Positions 39,970-48,030 of a stretch of DNA of 64,000 nucleotides are shown in pieces. Made by a program: the position numbers and the translations under genes. This DNA is from Frigidibacter sp. (GTDB lineage Bacteria; Pseudomonadota; Alphaproteobacteria; Rhodobacterales; Rhodobacteraceae). Where the stretch lies: the NCBI RefSeq assembly GCF_030695035.1, contig NZ_JAUYTT010000010.1:186001-250000 (forward strand), in the 5' to 3' direction. Every line of letters begins with the position of its first letter. Within the stretch, counting starts at the first letter, position 1. The notes under the pieces were generated by a model. It made no database searches and was not told the DNA's origin. It saw nothing but the letters and a program-made list of their open reading frames with translations.

Positions 39970-40881
39970 TCACTTGTCGTCGCGCAGAAGCCCCTCGCGG
40001 GCCAGCCTGTCGCGCAGCACGTCGATCTCGACCGTCAGGTCGCTGCGGTCGTCCAGCAGCAGCGTCTGGCTGCGGGCGGCGAAATTCGCCTCCAGCTCAT
40101 CCAGGAACGCCTCATATTGCACGCGTGCGTCAGTATCACGGCTGCGCAGCCACAGATCGGTGAACTTCACCGTCGCATTGCGCGCACCCTCCAGATAGAC
40201 GCCCAGCCAACGCCGCGCCGCGGTCAGGTCGCGCGGATCGTTCTCGACCCGGGCGAACATCTCGCGCACGGTGGTTTCAAAACGGGCGACGCGGGCGATC
40301 AGCGCCCGGTCGCCGGTGCGAAGGATCGCCTCGCGCATCGCGGTCAGATGCCGCTCGCCTTCATCCAGCACCCGCGCCACCCGGCCTGACTGAAAGGCAT
40401 CGACGCCCGCCGCCAGCTTGTCGCGCAGCGGATCGGCGCCGAAGGCCAGCACATGCAGCACCGCCGCAACCACGCCGAAGATCGCCGGGGCCAGCACCGC
40501 GCCAGCATCGGCGGGCGCGCCGGGCGAGATTGTGGCCAGCGCGACGCCCGTGCCGCTCAGCACCGCGCCGAACAGCTTGCGCGGGATCGCCGGGCGCCTT
40601 GCGGTGGCGCGCGCATCGAAGGCCGCCTGCGCCCGCACCCCTTCCGAGGTCAGCCAGGCGCCGCCCCACAGCACCGCCAGCGCCGTGAGGTCCGTCGCCA
40701 GCTCCAGCGCGCCGCCGGAGAATGCGGTGAACAGCAGGGGGACGGGGGCCAGGAACAGCAGGTTGCGCCGCGCCCGCATCGGGTCTGGCCCGCGCGCGCG
40801 GCGAAGTTCGGGAGTGTCGGGTTCGGGGCGCGGCCTTGCCTCGCCGCCCGGCGAGTAGCGTCCGCCAAAGCGCTGCGCCAT
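39970..40881 (-). CDS. XpaC-like (5-bromo-4-chloroindolyl phosphate hydrolysis) family membrane protein
   Basis: This 303-residue protein has two hydrophobic hairpins near residues 40-75 and 95-130 and a long soluble C-terminal helical part (RDKLAAGVDAFQSGRVARVLDEGERHL ... SQTLLLDDRSDL). This is the layout of the XpaC family, named for a Bacillus gene first scored as hydrolysing a phosphatase substrate; the real function is unknown. The start ATG at 40881 overlaps the stop of the small membrane gene (TGATG), so translation is coupled. The open frame continues to 41190 but this would overlap that small gene. TelA follows after 49 nt. Confidence 0.82.
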   Translation of the reverse strand: MAQRFGGRYSPGGEARPRPEPDTPELRRARGPDPMRARRNLLFLAPVPLLFTAFSGGALELATDLTALAVLWGGAWLTSEGVRAQAAFDARATARRPAIPRKLFGAVLSGTGVALATISPGAPADAGAVLAPAIFGVVAAVLHVLAFGADPLRDKLAAGVDAFQSGRVARVLDEGERHLTAMREAILRTGDRALIARVARFETTVREMFARVENDPRDLTAARRWLGVYLEGARNATVKFTDLWLRSRDTDARVQYEAFLDELEANFAARSQTLLLDDRSDLTVEIDVLRDRLAREGLLRDDK

Positions 40882-41090
40882 CAGAGCCCCTCCAGCCAAC
40901 CCGCCGAAGTGCCGGCGATCAGCACGAACAGCGCCGCATAGGCCAGCTTCGGCACGGCGCCGGTGCCCTGCACCTGACCGGGCGCGGCGGGCTCGGAGCT
41001 GCGCGCGAGCCCTGCGGCAAACCGCCCGACCCACAGCACGGCTGCCACCAGCACGGCAGCCAGCACGACGACAAGGACAAGTCTCTGCAT
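40881..41090 (-). CDS. Small two-helix membrane protein heading the TelA/SPFH cluster
   Basis: This 69-residue protein has an N-terminal hydrophobic helix (VLVVVLAAVLVAAVLWV), a short hydrophilic loop (SSEPAAPGQVQGTG) and a second helix (LAYAALFVLIAGTSAGWL). Its TGA overlaps the XpaC-like ATG, which strongly suggests it is real and coupled. The ATG at 41090 was chosen; a GTG six bases upstream (41096) is an alternative. No family is recognised. It is the first gene of the minus-strand cluster, downstream of a palindromic sequence at 41152-41169. Confidence 0.65.
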   Translation of the reverse strand: MQRLVLVVVLAAVLVAAVLWVGRFAAGLARSSEPAAPGQVQGTGAVPKLAYAALFVLIAGTSAGWLEGL

Positions 41091-41151
41091 CGGCACCCCG
41101 ATCCGGCCAGTATTTCTTGGCGCTTTCGCTCACGCGGCGAAGGCCTCCGCA

Positions 41152-41169
41152 GGCATCATATGAGATGCC
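41152..41169 (-). promoter_or_regulatory. 18-bp palindrome upstream of the TelA/SPFH cluster
   Basis: GGCATC (41152-41157) and GATGCC (41164-41169) form a perfect 6-bp inverted repeat around ATATGA. It lies ~60 bp upstream of the first gene of the cluster, in the gap after rluB, and is the only dyad there besides the rluB terminator. A regulator-binding site for the cluster is a reasonable guess. Confidence 0.4.
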
Positions 41170-41194
41170 CGGCGCGGGGGCCAGCACCAAGGCA

Positions 41195-41223
41195 AACGGC
41201 CGGAGCGTTCCCGCCCGGCCGTT
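41195..41223 (-). terminator. Terminator-like hairpin after rluB
   Basis: AACGGCCG (41195-41202) and CGGCCGTT (41216-41223) are perfect 8-bp arms. Read on the minus strand, the stem ends in GGCCGTTTGCC 25 bases after the rluB stop. The T run is short, so termination may be partial. Confidence 0.5.
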
Positions 41224-41247
41224 GCTGCAGTGCTTATAAGGCGTCCG

Positions 41248-43170
41248 TCACCGAGGCCCGCGCGGCCCTTTGGGCGCCCCGCCCTGGCCGCCACCCGCCC
41301 GAGGCTTGCCCCCGAACCCGCCGGGCTTGCCACCCGGCTTGCCCGCAAAGCTGCGCGCCTTGTCGCCGTCCGTGCGGGGCTTGCCGGCATAGGCCGGTTT
41401 GTCGCCATAGGTCCGCGGCTTGTCGCCGTCGGTCCGGGGTTTGCCTGCGTAGGCCGGCTTGTCGCCATAGGTCCGCGGCTTGTCACCGTCCGCGCGCGGC
41501 TTGCCTGCATAGGCCGGCTTATCGCCGTAGGTCCGGCGCTCGCCGCCACCCTCGGCGCGAGGCTTGCCGCCATAAGCGGGTTTGTCGCCATCAGCGCGCG
41601 GCTTGCCAGCGTAAGCCGGCTTGTCGCTATAGCTCCGACGCTCGCCACCGGCACCCTCGGCGCGCGGCTTCCCGCCGTAAGCGGGTTTGTCGCCATAGGT
41701 CCGCGGCTTGTCACCATCCGTGCGAGGCTTGCCCGCATAGGCCGGCTTGTCCCCGTAGCTGCGACGCTCGCCACCGGCACCCTCGGCCCGCGGCTTCCCG
41801 CCGTAAGCGGGTTTGTCGCCATAGGTCCGCGGCTTGTCGCCATCGGCACGAGGCTTGCCAGCGTAAGCCGGCTTGTCGCCATAGCTCCGGCGTTCGCCAT
41901 CAGCGCCCTCGGCCCGGGGCTTCCCGCCATAAGCCGGTTTGTCCCCATACGAGCGCGGCTTGTCGCCATCCGCGCGAGGCTTGCCAGCGTAAGCCGGCTT
42001 GTCGCCATAGGCAGGTTTGTCCCCGAAGCTCCGCGGCTTGTCACCATAACTCCGGCGTTCCCCGCCAGCACCCTCCGCGCGAGGCTTCGCACCGTAGGCC
42101 GGCTTGTCACCAAAGCTCCGCGGCTTGTCGCCGAAACTGCGACGCTCCCCGCCCGCACCTTCCGCCCGAGGCTTCGCGCCGTAAGCGGGCTTGTCCCCGT
42201 AGGCAGGCTTGTCACCGAAGCTCCGCGGCTTGTCCCCAAAGCTCCGCCGCTCACCGCCCTCGGCCCCGTCCCGCGATCCGGCAAAGCGTGGCTTGTCGCC
42301 ATATCGGCGCTCGCCGCCACCCTCGCGGCTGACGCGGGCCGGGCGGGCGCCGCCGCCGGTGCGCGCACCCCCACGGGCCTCGTTGCGGGCGGCCTGCTTG
42401 GCCTCCTCGCGCTCTTCCGCGCCGGGCAGCAGCGGGCCGAGCTGGTCGCGCATCACCTTGGCCTTCACCTCGGTCACGTCGCCGGGGTTCATGTCGTTCA
42501 GCCGGAACGGGCCATAGCTGACGCGGATCAGCCGGTTCACCGTCAGCCCCACCACCGTCATCGCCCGCCGGATCTCGCGGTTCTTGCCCTCGCGGATGCC
42601 GACGGTCAGCCAGGCATTGGCGCCCTGCTGGCGGTCCAGCTCCACTTCCATCGGCAGGAACTCGTCGCCCTCGATGGTCAGGCCACGGCGCAGCGGATCG
42701 AAGGTGGCATTGTTCGGCTGGCCATTCACCCGCACGCGGTACTTGCGCAGCCAGCCGGTCTCCGGCAGCTCCAGCGCCCGCTTGAGGTCACCATCATTGG
42801 TCAGCAGCAGCAGCCCTTCGGAATTGAGGTCGAGCCGCCCGACACTCATCACCCGCGGCATCCCCTCGGGCATGGTGTCGAACACGGTCTGGCGGCCCTT
42901 CTCGTCCTTCTCGGTGGTGACGAGGCCGAGCGGCTTGTAATAGAGCCAGAGCCGCGTCGGCTGCTTCTCGTCGATGGGCTTGTTGTCCAGCGTCACCCGG
43001 TCATTCGGGCCGACATCCAGCGCCGGGCTGTCGATGACCTTGCCATTCACGGCCACGCGGCCGGCGACGATCATCTTTTCCGCATCGCGGCGCGAGGCGA
43101 TGCCGACGCGCGCCATCAGCTTGGCAATGCGCTCGCCGTTGGAGGCGTCGGGTTTTCCGGTGTCGGACAT
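41248..43170 (-). CDS. rluB: 23S rRNA pseudouridine synthase B-like protein with very long repetitive tail
   Basis: This 640-residue protein has an S4 RNA-binding domain (GERIAKLMARVGIASRRDAEKMI, ~residues 14-70) and a RluB/RsuA catalytic domain to ~245, with the active-site Asp in SVGRLDLNSEGLLLLTNDGDL, plus LRKYRVRV and REGKNREIRRAM. It should modify 23S rRNA (U2605-type site). Normal RluB proteins are 250-330 residues. The rest, ~390 residues, is a Gly/Arg/Lys/Asp/Pro-rich array of GDKPAYxGKPRxxG and GAGGERRSYGDKP units. The start ATG follows AAGGAG. The tail is basic and disordered-looking. Confidence 0.93.
   Translation of the reverse strand: MSDTGKPDASNGERIAKLMARVGIASRRDAEKMIVAGRVAVNGKVIDSPALDVGPNDRVTLDNKPIDEKQPTRLWLYYKPLGLVTTEKDEKGRQTVFDTMPEGMPRVMSVGRLDLNSEGLLLLTNDGDLKRALELPETGWLRKYRVRVNGQPNNATFDPLRRGLTIEGDEFLPMEVELDRQQGANAWLTVGIREGKNREIRRAMTVVGLTVNRLIRVSYGPFRLNDMNPGDVTEVKAKVMRDQLGPLLPGAEEREEAKQAARNEARGGARTGGGARPARVSREGGGERRYGDKPRFAGSRDGAEGGERRSFGDKPRSFGDKPAYGDKPAYGAKPRAEGAGGERRSFGDKPRSFGDKPAYGAKPRAEGAGGERRSYGDKPRSFGDKPAYGDKPAYAGKPRADGDKPRSYGDKPAYGGKPRAEGADGERRSYGDKPAYAGKPRADGDKPRTYGDKPAYGGKPRAEGAGGERRSYGDKPAYAGKPRTDGDKPRTYGDKPAYGGKPRAEGAGGERRSYSDKPAYAGKPRADGDKPAYGGKPRAEGGGERRTYGDKPAYAGKPRADGDKPRTYGDKPAYAGKPRTDGDKPRTYGDKPAYAGKPRTDGDKARSFAGKPGGKPGGFGGKPRAGGGQGGAPKGPRGPR
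41340..42310 (-). repeat. Tandem coding repeats in the rluB tail
   Basis: About 970 bp consist of imperfect tandem copies of a short coding unit. Two modules alternate: one encoding GDKPRxYGDKPAYAGKPRAD and one encoding GGKPRAEGAGGERRSYGDKP. Copies differ mainly at third codon positions (for example the codons for GDKP vary between cg, ca and gc forms), so the protein repeat is better conserved than the DNA, which suggests selection on the tail rather than very recent slippage. All copies stay in frame. Confidence 0.85.
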
Positions 43171-43309
43171 GGGTCTCTCCTTGAGAATGCGGCGACATCT
43201 CGTCGCGACTGCAAAGTGCAAGCGGCCCCTCTACAGCAAAGCGGCCGCCAAGAAAAGCGTCTTGCACAGGAGGCTTGCACGCGGGCCGGGGCCGGGGCAT
43301 CAAGCAAGG

Positions 43310-43783
43310 ATGACCCCATTCCGCAGCCATATGGACGCCGCCCTTGCCGAGGCCCGGGCCGCGGGTGCGCGCGGCGAGGTGCCCGTGGGCGCGGTGGTGG
43401 TCTCGCCCGAGGGCCGCATCGTCGCCGCCGCCGGCAACCGCACCCGTGAGACCTCGGACCCCACCGCCCATGCCGAAATTCTCGCCCTCCGCGCCGCCTG
43501 CGCCGCTTTGGGCTCCGAACGCCTCCCGGGCCATGACCTCTACGTCACGCTGGAGCCTTGCCCGATGTGCGCCGCCGCCATCGGCTTCGCCCGCATCGCG
43601 CGGCTCTATTACGGTGCCGCAGACCCCAAATCCGGCGGCGTCGCCCAAGGTGCCCGGGTCTTCGCCCACCCGCAATGCCACCATGCGCCCGAGGTCTATG
43701 ACGGCATCGGAGGCGAGGATGCGGAACGGCTGCTGAAGGACTTCTTCGCCGGGCGAAGGGGAGGGGGCGCTGCCCCCTCTTGA
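43310..43783 (+). CDS. tadA: tRNA-specific adenosine deaminase
   Basis: This 157-residue enzyme converts A34 to inosine in tRNA-Arg(ACG). Zinc ligands and the proton shuttle are visible: His54 and Glu56 in TAHAEI, Cys84 and Cys87 in EPCPMCAAA. The start MTPFRSHMDAAL aligns with the N-terminal helix of E. coli TadA. The last residues (RRGGGAAPS) are encoded by one arm pair of a hairpin, and the stop lies in the next hairpin, so the C-terminus seems to have been rewritten by the repeat that follows. Confidence 0.95.
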   Translation: MTPFRSHMDAALAEARAAGARGEVPVGAVVVSPEGRIVAAAGNRTRETSDPTAHAEILALRAACAALGSERLPGHDLYVTLEPCPMCAAAIGFARIARLYYGAADPKSGGVAQGARVFAHPQCHHAPEVYDGIGGEDAERLLKDFFAGRRGGGAAPS

Positions 43784-43796
43784 GCCTGCGGCTCAA
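43761..43796. repeat. Two perfect hairpins at the end of tadA
   Basis: GAGGGGGC-GCT-GCCCCCTC (43761-43779) is an 8-bp perfect hairpin inside the last codons of tadA. TTGAGCC-TGC-GGCTCAA (43780-43796) is a 7-bp perfect hairpin that contains the tadA stop codon. They start a series of stem-loops that runs to 43922. Confidence 0.75.
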
Positions 43797-43798
43797 TT

Positions 43799-43873
43799 CA
43801 CCCCCGGGATACTTGGACCAGAACGAATAGCAGACTCTCCCATATTCGTTTTGGCCCAAATATCCCGGGGGTG
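43799..43873. repeat. Long near-perfect inverted repeat (REP-like element)
   Basis: CACCCCCGGGATACTTGG (43799-43816) pairs with CCAAATATCCCGGGGGTG (43856-43873) at 17 of 18 positions. Inside it, CCAGAACGAATA (43818-43829) pairs with TATTCGTTTTGG (43843-43854) at 11 of 12. The whole 75-bp element forms a single long hairpin with a ~13-nt loop. Intergenic repeats with a CCCGGG(A)TATTTGGxCCAAAA core are, as far as I recall, frequent in Rhodobacteraceae genomes; it separates tadA from a convergent gene and can terminate both. Confidence 0.75.
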
Positions 43874-43922
43874 CGGGGGCTGGCCCCCGCTGCCTTGATC
43901 TGTGCGGGGGCTGGCCCCCGCT
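43871..43922. repeat. Direct repeat of a 21-bp palindromic unit
   Basis: GTGCGGGGGCTGGCCCCCGCT occurs exactly twice, at 43871-43891 and 43902-43922, ten bases apart (CAPITAL copy is 21 bp; its inner 18 bp, GCGGGGGC-TG-GCCCCCGC, is self-complementary). The second copy ends just before the stop of the UPF0173 gene. Confidence 0.8.
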
Positions 43923-43932
43923 GGCGCACCGC

Positions 43933-44616
43933 CTACAGCGTGATCGCCACCAGCACCTCCGGCTCGATCACGTCCACCCCCGGCAGCGCCGCGGCCAGGG
44001 GTGCGGCGGACTGCGCCAGCAGCGGGAAGGTGCGGTAGTGGCAGGGGATCACGGTCTTGAAGTCGAAGAACTTCTTCGCCGCATAGGCCGCGCGGTGCAT
44101 GTCCATCGTGTAATGCCCGCCGCAGGACAGGATGCCGATATCGGGCGCGTGCAGGTCGTTGAACACGGCCATGTCGGCCATCACATCGGTATCGCCCGAG
44201 ACATAGATCACATGGCCCTCGCCGGCGATCATGTAGCCCGACTCGGTGCCCGCATAGACCGGGCCAGCGTCCGAGGATACCGAGGAGGAATGCGTGGCAT
44301 GGACCATCGTCACCTTGGCCCCGGCCAGATCGACGGTGCCGCCCTTGTTGAACTCGATGCCCTTTTTCGCCTTTAGCAGGCCCACCAGCTCGGGGATGCC
44401 CACCACCGGAATATCCAGCTCTGCCGCGATGGCGGCGGCGTCGCCGGCATGATCGCCATGGCCGTGGGTCAGCAGCACATGGGTCGCGCCCGCCAGCGCT
44501 TCGGCGCGGCGATCCGCGGGGAACATCGGGTTGCCGGTCAGCCAGGGGTCCAGCAGCAGCACCGCCCCCTCGATCTGGATGCGAAAGCCCGAATGGCCAA
44601 GCCAGGTGATCTGCAT
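43933..44616 (-). CDS. UPF0173 metal-dependent hydrolase (beta-lactamase fold)
   Basis: This 227-residue hydrolase begins MQITWLGHSGFRI and has the metallo-beta-lactamase signature His51, His53, Asp55, His56 (THGHGDHAGD). Further metal ligands lie in MVHATHSS, YVSGDTDV and VIPCHYRTFP. Substrates of UPF0173 proteins are not established. The ATG at 44616 was chosen because ACGGAG lies 8 nt upstream; a GTG at 44622 would be too close to it. The gene ends in a repeat-rich stretch shared with tadA. Confidence 0.9.
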   Translation of the reverse strand: MQITWLGHSGFRIQIEGAVLLLDPWLTGNPMFPADRRAEALAGATHVLLTHGHGDHAGDAAAIAAELDIPVVGIPELVGLLKAKKGIEFNKGGTVDLAGAKVTMVHATHSSSVSSDAGPVYAGTESGYMIAGEGHVIYVSGDTDVMADMAVFNDLHAPDIGILSCGGHYTMDMHRAAYAAKKFFDFKTVIPCHYRTFPLLAQSAAPLAAALPGVDVIEPEVLVAITL

Positions 44617-44696
44617 TTGCACTGCTCCGTGTTGCGTCTACCTTTGCCAAGGTAGGCGCCAGGCGGCGGATTGGAATAGGCAAGGCGGAGGCAGGC

Positions 44697-45371
44697 ATGA
44701 ACTGGACCGAGGCGATCGACGCCTATTGCGAGCGCACGGGGCCTGAATATTGGTCCGAGCCGGTGAACGCGCTCACCAACCTCGCCTTCATCCTTGCGGC
44801 GGCGATCATGTGGCGGCGCTGTCAGGGCCCCGGCATGGCGATTGGCCGGGCGATGTGCGCGGTGCTGGCAGTGATCGGCATCGGCTCGTGGCTGTTCCAC
44901 ACCCATGCCACCGCCTGGGCCAGCACCGCCGATGTGCTGCCGATCCTTGGCTTCATCCTGCTCTATGTCTTCGCCGCCAGCCGGGATTTCCTTGGGTTCA
45001 AACCCTGGCAGGCCGGGCTGGCAACCGCCGCCTTCATTCCCTACGCCGCCTTGACCGTCCCGCTCTGGCAAAAAGTGCCCGGCCTCGGCTCCTCCTCCGG
45101 CTATGCGCCCGTCCCGGTGCTGATCCTGCTCTTCGCCCTCCTCATGCGCCACCGCGATCCCGCCACAGCCCGCGGCCTCGCGCTTGGCGCGGGCATCCTC
45201 ATCGTCTCGCTCACCTTCCGCACCATCGACGAGCCCCTCTGCGCCGCGATCCCGCTTGGCACGCATTTCATGTGGCACATCCTCAACGGTCTCATGCTGG
45301 GCTGGATGATCGAGGTCTGGCGCCGTCACCGTGCGCGGCGGATGCTTGCAGCGGGGGCCGTGCCCGCGTAA
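44697..45371 (+). CDS. Ceramidase-domain (alkaline ceramidase-like) membrane protein
   Basis: This 224-residue protein has about seven hydrophobic helices and starts [22 protein letters not shown]. It carries the conserved zinc-site pieces of the alkaline ceramidase/PAQR-related superfamily: [20 protein letters not shown] (His and Asp) and [11 protein letters not shown] (two His). Bacterial members are often called ceramidase domain-containing. The substrate, perhaps a membrane lipid, is unknown. The gene is 42 nt upstream of gatC on the same strand. Confidence 0.85.
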   Translation: MNWTEAIDAYCERTGPEYWSEPVNALTNLAFILAAAIMWRRCQGPGMAIGRAMCAVLAVIGIGSWLFHTHATAWASTADVLPILGFILLYVFAASRDFLGFKPWQAGLATAAFIPYAALTVPLWQKVPGLGSSSGYAPVPVLILLFALLMRHRDPATARGLALGAGILIVSLTFRTIDEPLCAAIPLGTHFMWHILNGLMLGWMIEVWRRHRARRMLAAGAVPA

Positions 45372-45412
45372 ACCCGGCACGGCACAGCATCCGGCGCAAG
45401 GGAGACACCCCC

Positions 45413-45700
45413 ATGTCCATCGACATCGACACCGCAAGGCGGGTGGCGCATCTGGCGCGCATCGCCGTGAAGGAACAGGACCTGCCCGCGCTTGCGGGCG
45501 AGCTTTCGGGCATCCTCACCTTCATGGAACAGCTGAACGAGGTCGATGTGACCGGGATCGAACCGATGACCTCTGTCACCCCGATGCGGCTCAAGCGCCG
45601 CGCCGATGTGGTGACCGATGGTGGCCAGCCCGGAGCCGTGCTCTCCAACGCCCCCGATGCCCGCGAGGGCTTCTTTGCCGTGCCGAAGGTGATGGAATGA
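45413..45700 (+). CDS. gatC: Aspartyl/glutamyl-tRNA amidotransferase subunit C
   Basis: This 95-residue subunit stabilises the GatCAB complex that converts Glu-tRNA-Gln (and Asp-tRNA-Asn) to the amide. It starts [21 protein letters not shown] and has [23 protein letters not shown] and a C-terminal [18 protein letters not shown], all typical. CAAGGGAGACACCCCC precedes the ATG at 45413. It overlaps gatA by 4 nt (ATGA). gatB is not in the window. Confidence 0.96.
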   Translation: MSIDIDTARRVAHLARIAVKEQDLPALAGELSGILTFMEQLNEVDVTGIEPMTSVTPMRLKRRADVVTDGGQPGAVLSNAPDAREGFFAVPKVME

Positions 45701-47184
45701 CCGCGCTGAACCAGTTGACCATCGCAGAGGCCCGCGACGCGCTGCGCAAGGGTGAGACGACCTCGCTCGCCCTCACCGAGGCCTGCCTTGCCGCCATCGA
45801 GGGCGCCGGCGCGCTGAACGCCTTTGTCCACCACACGCCCGAGATTGCCCGCGAGCAGGCGAAGGCCGCCGATGCGCGGCTGGCTGCAGGCGAGGCGCCC
45901 GCGATGTGCGGCATCCCGCTGGGGATCAAGGACCTGTTCTGCACGAAGGGCGTGCCCTCGCAGGCCGCGTCCAACATCCTCAAGGGCTTCCGTCCCGAGT
46001 ATGAATCCACCGTCACGTCCCAGCTGTTCGGCGCGGGCGCGGTGATGCTGGGCAAGCTGAACATGGACGAGTTTGCCATGGGCAGCTCCAACGAATCCTC
46101 CTGCTACGGCAATGCCGTGAACCCCTGGCGCCGCGGCAATGACACGGCCGAGCTGACCCCCGGCGGATCGTCGGGCGGGTCCGCCGCCGCCGTCGCCGCT
46201 GACCTCTGCCTTGCCGCCACCGGCACCGATACCGGCGGATCGATCCGCCAGCCCGCCGCCTTCACCGGCATCGTCGGCATCAAGCCGACCTATGGCCGCG
46301 TCAGCCGCTGGGGCATCGTCGCCTTTGCCTCCAGCCTCGATCAGGCCGGGCCGATGACCAAGACCGTGCGCGATGCTGCGATCATGCTGGGCGCGATGGC
46401 TGGGCCCGATGCCAAGGACAGCACCTGCTCCGACCTGCCGGTGCCCGACTTCGAGGCGGCGCTGACCGGCGACATCCGCGGCAAGAAGATCGGCATCCCG
46501 CGCGAATACCGCATGGACGGGATGCCCGCCGAGATCGAGAAGCTCTGGTCCGACGGCGCCGCGATGCTGAAGGATGCGGGCGCCGAGATCGTGGATATCT
46601 CCCTGCCGCATACCAAATACGCGCTGCCCGCCTATTACGTCGTCGCCCCTGCCGAAGCCTCCAGCAACCTCGCCCGCTATGACGGGGTGCGCTATGGCCA
46701 CCGCGCCAGGCTGGGGCAGGGCGATGGCATCACCGAGATGTATGAAAAGACCCGCGCCGAGGGCTTTGGCAAAGAGGTGCAGCGCCGGGTGATGATCGGC
46801 ACCTATGTGCTGTCGGCGGGCTTCTACGACGCCTATTTCAACCGCGCCCGCAAGGTCCGCACCCTGATCAAGCGCGACTTCGAGCTGGCCTTCGCGGGTG
46901 GCATCGACGCGATCCTGACGCCCGCCACGCCGTCCAGCGCCTTTGGCCTTGGCGAGATGGCCGATGCCGATCCGGTGGCGATGTATCTGCTCGACGTGTT
47001 CACCGTCACCGTCAACCTCGCCGGCCTGCCGGGCATCGCGGTGCCGACCGGGCTTGACGGGCGCGGGTTGCCGCTGGGGCTGCAGCTGATCGGCCGGCCG
47101 TGGGAGGAGGGCGACCTTCTCAATCACGCCTATGTGCTGGAGCGTGCGGCGGGCTTCGTTTCCAAACCGGCGAAATGGTGGTAA
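45697..47184 (+). CDS. gatA: Aspartyl/glutamyl-tRNA amidotransferase subunit A
   Basis: This 495-residue amidase releases ammonia from glutamine for the transamidation. The amidase-signature triad is visible as Lys78 ([10 protein letters not shown]), cis-Ser158 ([15 protein letters not shown]) and nucleophile Ser182 ([13 protein letters not shown]). [24 protein letters not shown] near the C-terminus is typical too. Full length for the family. It follows gatC with a 4-nt overlap. Confidence 0.97.
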   Translation: MTALNQLTIAEARDALRKGETTSLALTEACLAAIEGAGALNAFVHHTPEIAREQAKAADARLAAGEAPAMCGIPLGIKDLFCTKGVPSQAASNILKGFRPEYESTVTSQLFGAGAVMLGKLNMDEFAMGSSNESSCYGNAVNPWRRGNDTAELTPGGSSGGSAAAVAADLCLAATGTDTGGSIRQPAAFTGIVGIKPTYGRVSRWGIVAFASSLDQAGPMTKTVRDAAIMLGAMAGPDAKDSTCSDLPVPDFEAALTGDIRGKKIGIPREYRMDGMPAEIEKLWSDGAAMLKDAGAEIVDISLPHTKYALPAYYVVAPAEASSNLARYDGVRYGHRARLGQGDGITEMYEKTRAEGFGKEVQRRVMIGTYVLSAGFYDAYFNRARKVRTLIKRDFELAFAGGIDAILTPATPSSAFGLGEMADADPVAMYLLDVFTVTVNLAGLPGIAVPTGLDGRGLPLGLQLIGRPWEEGDLLNHAYVLERAAGFVSKPAKWW

Positions 47185-47216
47185 GCGGCGCGATTGCCAG
47201 AATACGGGGATTAGCG

Positions 47217-48026
47217 ATGACCAAGGGCTGTTCACTGCGGATCTTGTCACCAGCCTTGCTGCTGGCCCTCGCCGCCTGCGCGCCGACCATGCCCGACAGC
47301 GGCGCCGGCGTCGGGTTTGACGATTACGGCACCTACATGCGCAACAACTCGGGCCAGGCGGCCCCGCAGGGCAGCTATGGTGCCGCCACTGCCCCCGCAT
47401 CGGCGATCACCGGCGGCGCGATCAGCTCCGCGCCGCTTGGCTCCACGGCCCCGACCGGCGACGCCGCGATCGGCTCCGCCGCCATTGCCGCGCTGAACGC
47501 GACCTCGCCGACCGGCACGACCGTGACGCCCTACCAGCCGGTGCCGACCGCCCCTGTGCCCTATCAGCCCGTCCCGACGACACCCTATCAGCCGGTGCCC
47601 ACAACTGCTGTGCCGGTTCCTGCCGCCCCCGTCGGAGGCGCCCCGCGCATCTCGGATGAGAACGACTTCTCCGCCGTCGCCTCACGCGAGACCATCGAAT
47701 CCGACCGCGCGCGGATCGAGGCGAATGCCGCGCAATACCAGCAGGTCCAGCCCACCGCCCTGCCGACCCGGACCGAGACCGGCCCCAATATCGTCGAATA
47801 TGCCCTGAATGCCAGCAACCCGCCGGGGCAGAAGGTCTATACCCGCCTCGGCCTGCACCTGTCGAACTATGAGAAGAACTGCGCGCAGTTCCCCTCGCAG
47901 GATCTGGCGCAGATGGAATTCCTGCGCCGCGGCGGCCCGCAGCGCGACCCGGGCAACCTCGACCCCGATGGCGACGGCTATGCCTGCCGCTGGGACCCGA
48001 CCCCGTTCCAGAAGGCGCGCGGCTGA
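47217..48026 (+). CDS. Lipoprotein with YQPVPT repeats and excalibur-like calcium-binding C-terminus
   Basis: This 269-residue exported lipoprotein has the lipobox LAAC (Cys21). A low-complexity middle (Ala/Thr/Pro/Ser-rich) contains four TPYQPVP/VPYQPVP repeats at ~105-135. The C-terminal ~70 residues (YEKNCAQFPSQDLAQMEF to the end) match the excalibur pattern, with DPDGDGYACRWDPTPF giving the DxDGDGxxC calcium-type loop. It probably sits in the outer membrane with an extended tether across the periplasm. The amidase gene follows 4 nt later, which suggests a cell-wall role. Confidence 0.85.
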   Translation: MTKGCSLRILSPALLLALAACAPTMPDSGAGVGFDDYGTYMRNNSGQAAPQGSYGAATAPASAITGGAISSAPLGSTAPTGDAAIGSAAIAALNATSPTGTTVTPYQPVPTAPVPYQPVPTTPYQPVPTTAVPVPAAPVGGAPRISDENDFSAVASRETIESDRARIEANAAQYQQVQPTALPTRTETGPNIVEYALNASNPPGQKVYTRLGLHLSNYEKNCAQFPSQDLAQMEFLRRGGPQRDPGNLDPDGDGYACRWDPTPFQKARG

Positions 48027-48030
48027 TCCT

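Noticed and set aside
41340-42310. CRISPR-like array suggested by regular repeats
   Set aside because: The repeats are in frame in rluB, differ at third positions and have no unique spacers, so they are coding repeats.
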